Part shown: positions 6,849-9,230 of the stretch, piece by piece
Numbering within the stretch: position 1 is the stretch's first letter
How the letters are laid out: each line of letters starts with the position of its first letter
Assembly (NCBI GenBank): GCA_023439425.1
Contig: JAEXNZ010000034.1
Location: 1-9,230, forward strand
Direction of reading: 5' to 3'
DNA from: Pseudomonadota bacterium
GTDB taxonomy: Bacteria > Pseudomonadota > Gammaproteobacteria > Xanthomonadales > Xanthomonadaceae
DNA: 9,230 nt
Position numbers and translations under genes: made by a program
The notes under the pieces: generated by a model
Databases searched by the model: none
What the model was told of the DNA's origin: nothing
What the model saw: the letters and a program-made list of their open reading frames with translations, nothing else

Positions 6849-8678
6849 ATGGAAACGATGATGACCGAACTGCTGGTGCGCCTGGGCTGGACCAGCCTGC
6901 AGAGCGCTGTGCTGGTGGCGCTGGTGTGGGTCGTGTGCCGGTGGTTGCCACGCCTGCCCGCCGCCACGCGCTGCCGCCTGTGGTGGCTGGTGGCGTTGCA
7001 GGCCGTGCTTGGGTTGGTATGGAGCAGTCCGCTGGAACTGGCGGTGCTGCCGGCTCCTGGCATCGACACCGCCGTGATGGCCGCGCAGCCGATGCTGCAG
7101 CAGGCCTCGGCACTGGCCCCGATGGCGGTTGAAACCGCGCTGCCCTCCAGCTTTGCTCTGGTTCCGGCGGCAGACGCCCCGGCCTGGCCGCTGCTGGTGT
7201 TCGCACTGTGGGCGTCGGGTGTGCTGCTGATGCTGGTGCGCAACGTGCATGCCTACCGGCAGAGTCGCGCGCTGGGGCGTAACGCTGCCCAATGCACTGA
7301 CGATGGCCTGCAGCAGGCACTGCAACTGGCGGCTGAAGCACATGGTCTCACGCGTGCGCCGCAGCTGAAGATTTCTGCGCAGATCCACTCTCCGCAGTTG
7401 ATCGGGCCGTGGAATCCGGTGCTTCTGCTCCCGGCGCGCGAGCTGCCGACGATGGCCGCTGACGACCTGGACATGGCGCTGACACATGAGCTGGTGCATC
7501 TGCAGCGCCGTGATCTGTGGTGGGGTCTGCTGCCTGCACTCGCGCAGCACCTGCTGTTCTTCCACCCGCTGGTGCATCTGGCGGCCCGCGAGTATTCGCT
7601 GGCCCGCGAGGAAGCCTGCGACAGCGCCGTGGTAGCCGGTCATGGGCATTGCCGCCATGACTACGGTCGCCTGCTGGTGCAGCTTGGGGTGGCCCCGCGC
7701 CCGGCGGTCGGCGTCGCCAGCGCGTCGCCGAACTTCCGCAGCCTGAAGCGACGTCTGCTGACCCTGCAGCAGACCGGCACGCTGCCGCGTGTGGTGTCGG
7801 TGGGGGTGACCGTGCTGTTCGTGCTCGTTGGTGTGGCTCCGCTGCGACTGGTGGCAGCCGTGCCGCCGCCGCCACCGGCTCCGCCCGCACCACCGGCGCT
7901 GGCCACGCCCGCCGTTCCGGCCGTGCCGGCTGCACCCGCAGCTCCTGCCGTGCGCGCCATGCCGGCACCCAGCGGCGTGCCCGCTCCTGCACCAGCCCCC
8001 AAGCCGGTCGCCGCTCCACGTCCTCCGGTAGCGCCTGCGGCCCCGGCCGCCCCCCCGGCTCCTCCGGCACCGGACGCTGAGACGCGTTCCGTCACCCGGA
8101 CCCACATGGTCACCACCGGCCGCCTGGATCTGTCGCACCAGCCGGCGCAGGCCTTCGTGCTGCTGGACCGGGAAAACAGTTTCTTCGTCGACGGATCGAT
8201 GGCCGACATCGAACAGGCCAAGCGCGATGCCAGTGGCAGCAACCGCGTGCTGTGGGCACGACGGGGCAACCAGCGCTATCTCATCAATGATCCGGCGTTG
8301 ATGAAGTCGCTCACCCTGGCCCAGCAGGAAGTCGCGAAGCTGGGGCATGAGCAGGGTCTGCTCGGTACCCGTCAGGGCGAGCTGGGCAAGCGCATGGGCG
8401 AGATCTCCCTGCACGCCAGCCGCCAGGCGATGGCATCGCTGGACGCGGCCGAGATGGCCAACCAAGCCGCACGTCAGGCCAGTGCGCAGGCGGAGGCAGA
8501 AATGGCAGCGGTCAGTGCGAAGCAGCAGCAGGAACTGGCGCGCCAGCAGCAGGGGCTGGTGCGTGAGCAGCAGGCACTGGCACAGCAGCAGAGCCAGGTG
8601 TCGGCGAAGATGGCGCGTGATATCCGCAGCGCGATTGATCAGGCCTTGGCCAACGGCACCGCGCAGTCGCTTCGCTGA
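6849..8678 (+). CDS. M56-family (BlaR1-like) membrane metalloprotease with non-PBP periplasmic region (609 aa)
   Basis: An inner-membrane zinc protease expected to trigger removal of the partner repressor. Membrane segments are likely at about 16-34, 43-60, 112-131 and 315-335. The cytosolic domain between the third and fourth carries HELVH (His213, Glu214, His217) and REEACD (254-258), where Glu254 or Glu255 would be the third zinc ligand. After the last segment comes a Pro/Ala-rich linker (about 339-409), a small module (about 415-485, with FFVDGSMADIEQAKRD and VLWARRGNQRYLINDP), and a long Ala/Gln/Glu-rich predicted coiled coil (about 488-600, with repeated QQQ and EQQ). No penicillin-binding SxxK sensor domain is visible, unlike classical BlaR1. 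GGGAGG (6835-6840) lies 8 bases before the ATG. The module and coiled coil probably form the periplasmic sensor or partner-binding part, which is inference. An I78-like lipoprotein gene converges from downstream. Confidence 0.92.
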   Translation: METMMTELLVRLGWTSLQSAVLVALVWVVCRWLPRLPAATRCRLWWLVALQAVLGLVWSSPLELAVLPAPGIDTAVMAAQPMLQQASALAPMAVETALPSSFALVPAADAPAWPLLVFALWASGVLLMLVRNVHAYRQSRALGRNAAQCTDDGLQQALQLAAEAHGLTRAPQLKISAQIHSPQLIGPWNPVLLLPARELPTMAADDLDMALTHELVHLQRRDLWWGLLPALAQHLLFFHPLVHLAAREYSLAREEACDSAVVAGHGHCRHDYGRLLVQLGVAPRPAVGVASASPNFRSLKRRLLTLQQTGTLPRVVSVGVTVLFVLVGVAPLRLVAAVPPPPPAPPAPPALATPAVPAVPAAPAAPAVRAMPAPSGVPAPAPAPKPVAAPRPPVAPAAPAAPPAPPAPDAETRSVTRTHMVTTGRLDLSHQPAQAFVLLDRENSFFVDGSMADIEQAKRDASGSNRVLWARRGNQRYLINDPALMKSLTLAQQEVAKLGHEQGLLGTRQGELGKRMGEISLHASRQAMASLDAAEMANQAARQASAQAEAEMAAVSAKQQQELARQQQGLVREQQALAQQQSQVSAKMARDIRSAIDQALANGTAQSLR

Positions 8679-8694
8679 GTTCGATTGGCATCAC

Positions 8695-8749
8695 GCATGA
8701 CACGCATGGCGTGTCACTACGCATCCGTAGTGACGCGTCATGCGCGTCA
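8695..8749. repeat. Cluster of overlapping inverted repeats between convergent genes
   Basis: Three perfect hairpins follow one another: TGACACGC-ATG-GCGTGTCA (8698-8716), GTCACTACG-CATC-CGTAGTGAC (8713-8734) and TGACGCG-TCATG-CGCGTCA (8731-8749). The arms overlap by 4 bases, so neighbouring stems compete. An outer 7-bp pairing, GCATGAC (8695-8701) with GTCATGC (8737-8743), would enclose the middle hairpin. It starts 17 bases after the protease stop and ends 11 bases before the convergent lipoprotein stop. A two-way transcription barrier is plausible although no T-run is present; a degenerate REP pair is the alternative. Confidence 0.7.
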
Positions 8750-8759
8750 AAGCGCAGAA

Positions 8760-9092
8760 TCAATTACACCCGATGCGCTCGATCCGGTTCTGCGCATCCA
8801 CATGGATGGTCAGACGATCCTCGCGGAAGTCCATGGTCACCGCCATGTTCGGCTTGACCACACGTGAATGCTTGGCCCCGCTGTCCTTCACTGCCTTTTC
8901 CACCAGGGCCGCATCGGCGACCTTGCCAACCAGGCTCTCCACTGCCTCCGGTCGGCACGGCGTGGGCGTGCTACCCACCGGAATCGGATCGACCACCGCC
9001 TGTGGCGGCTCTTCGGCATTGCTTTTGGGGGGCTGGCTGCAGGCAGCCAGGGGCAGGGCACAGCTGACCAGCAGCAACAAAGAAAGGCGCAT
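8760..9092 (-). CDS. I78-type peptidase-inhibitor-like lipoprotein (110 aa)
   Basis: The signal peptide MRLSLLLLVSCALPLAAC ends in lipobox LAAC, so Cys18 should be lipidated. A Pro-rich spacer (about 20-44) leads to a domain framed by Cys46 and Cys109 with ESLVG, RVVKPNMAVTMD, EDRLTIHVD and a final IERIGCN. Spacings match the lipoprotein at 3081-3494 exactly: Cys-10-Gly-21-Arg-16-Arg-16-Cys. This fits the I78 inhibitor family; the usual terminal Cys-Gly is Cys-Asn here. AGGAG (9099-9103), 6 bases before the ATG, fixes the start. Transcription runs leftward toward the M56 protease gene, with a palindrome cluster between. It has no other neighbour on its strand within the window. Periplasmic protease inhibition is a family-based guess, and no activity or target can be read from the sequence. 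Confidence 0.83.
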   Translation of the reverse strand: MRLSLLLLVSCALPLAACSQPPKSNAEEPPQAVVDPIPVGSTPTPCRPEAVESLVGKVADAALVEKAVKDSGAKHSRVVKPNMAVTMDFREDRLTIHVDAQNRIERIGCN

Positions 9093-9170
9093 GGCGGGCT
9101 CCTACAAGGTGGTGGTGCGCACAGCATGCACCGCTCTGGCTGCACCTGATGTCAACAGCATCGCGATCCC

Positions 9171-9194
9171 GTAGTACCGGGCCTTGTCCGGCAC
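9171..9194 (+). repeat. Variant SMAG-like GTAG repeat
   Basis: GTAG is followed by an imperfect stem, TACCGGG-CCTTG-TCCGGCA, containing one A-C mismatch and one G-T pair. It has the same plan as the repeats at 4726 and 6334 but a diverged core, and would be another SMAG subgroup or a decayed copy. It lies 78 bases upstream of the lipoprotein start at 9092. Confidence 0.6.
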
Positions 9195-9221
9195 CAAAGC
9201 GGCCGCGAAATGCCAGCCTCT

Positions 9222-9230
9222 GTAGAGCCG
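9222..9230 (+). repeat. SMAG-like GTAG repeat cut by the window edge
   Basis: The last nine bases, GTAGAGCCG, are identical to the first nine of the element at 4726. The stem cannot be verified because the sequence ends. It would be in the same orientation as the variant copy 51 bases to its left. Confidence 0.5.

Noticed and set aside
6444..8465. A 673-codon minus-strand open frame opposite the repressor and protease genes
   Set aside because: Antisense shadow rich in His, Gln and Arg with no domain; the plus-strand genes have ribosome sites, motifs and operon structure.
8713..8734. CACTAC...GTAGTG as a further BlaI operator
   Set aside because: The gap between half-sites is 6 bases instead of 4, it lies between convergent gene ends, and it is better explained as part of the palindrome cluster.
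1..9230. CRISPR array, tRNA, rRNA, integrase or insertion sequence
   Set aside because: No regularly spaced repeats, tRNA cloverleaf or transposase-like frame was seen; the only mobile-type sequences are the short GTAG palindromes.

Overview
The window looks like a chromosomal stretch from a GC-rich gammaproteobacterium of the Xanthomonadaceae, most likely Stenotrophomonas (S. maltophilia complex). The grounds are the protein sequences, the high GC, and short palindromes opening with GTAG (core GTAGAGCCGGGC-TT-GCCCGGC) that match the SMAG repeats described from S. maltophilia. The species call is inference.

Layout, left to right. 1-2902 (-): the N-terminal two thirds of gltB, the large subunit of glutamate synthase, running off the left edge; its leader carries a strong hairpin. 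3081-3494 (-): an I78-type lipoprotein. 3632-4684 (+): a poxvirus-like type IB DNA topoisomerase. 4726-4755: a GTAG palindrome that supplies the stop codon of the next gene. 4752-5093 (-): a second, divergent lipoprotein of the same type. 5246-6331 (+): a short-chain dehydrogenase with a histone-H1-like basic N-terminal tail. 6334-6358: an inverted copy of the GTAG palindrome. 6401-8678 (+): a regulatory unit with a promoter, two near-identical operators, a BlaI/MecI-family repressor and a BlaR1-like M56 membrane metalloprotease that lacks a penicillin-binding sensor. 8695-8749: a dense cluster of overlapping inverted repeats between convergent genes. 8760-9092 (-): a third I78-type lipoprotein. 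9171-9230: two more GTAG elements, the last cut by the edge. No gene-free stretch exceeds 200 bases.

Two things stand out. First, three small lipoproteins on the minus strand within about 6 kb share one two-cysteine scaffold with identical residue spacings (Cys-10-Gly-21-Arg/Gln-16-Arg-16-Cys). The middle one has an exact 13-residue insertion where the other two carry the Pro...Thr...Met strand. They look like ancient paralogues of the I78 (Aspergillus elastase inhibitor) fold. Second, the BlaI/M56 unit is complete as a sense-and-derepress switch: paired operators cover the -35 and the presumed transcription start, repressor and protease genes are 3 bases apart, and the protease has a proline/alanine linker, a small globular module and a Gln-rich coiled coil where classical BlaR1 has a beta-lactam sensor. 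An I78-type lipoprotein lies convergently next to this protease. No beta-lactamase or other obvious target gene is present, so the signal and regulon are open questions.
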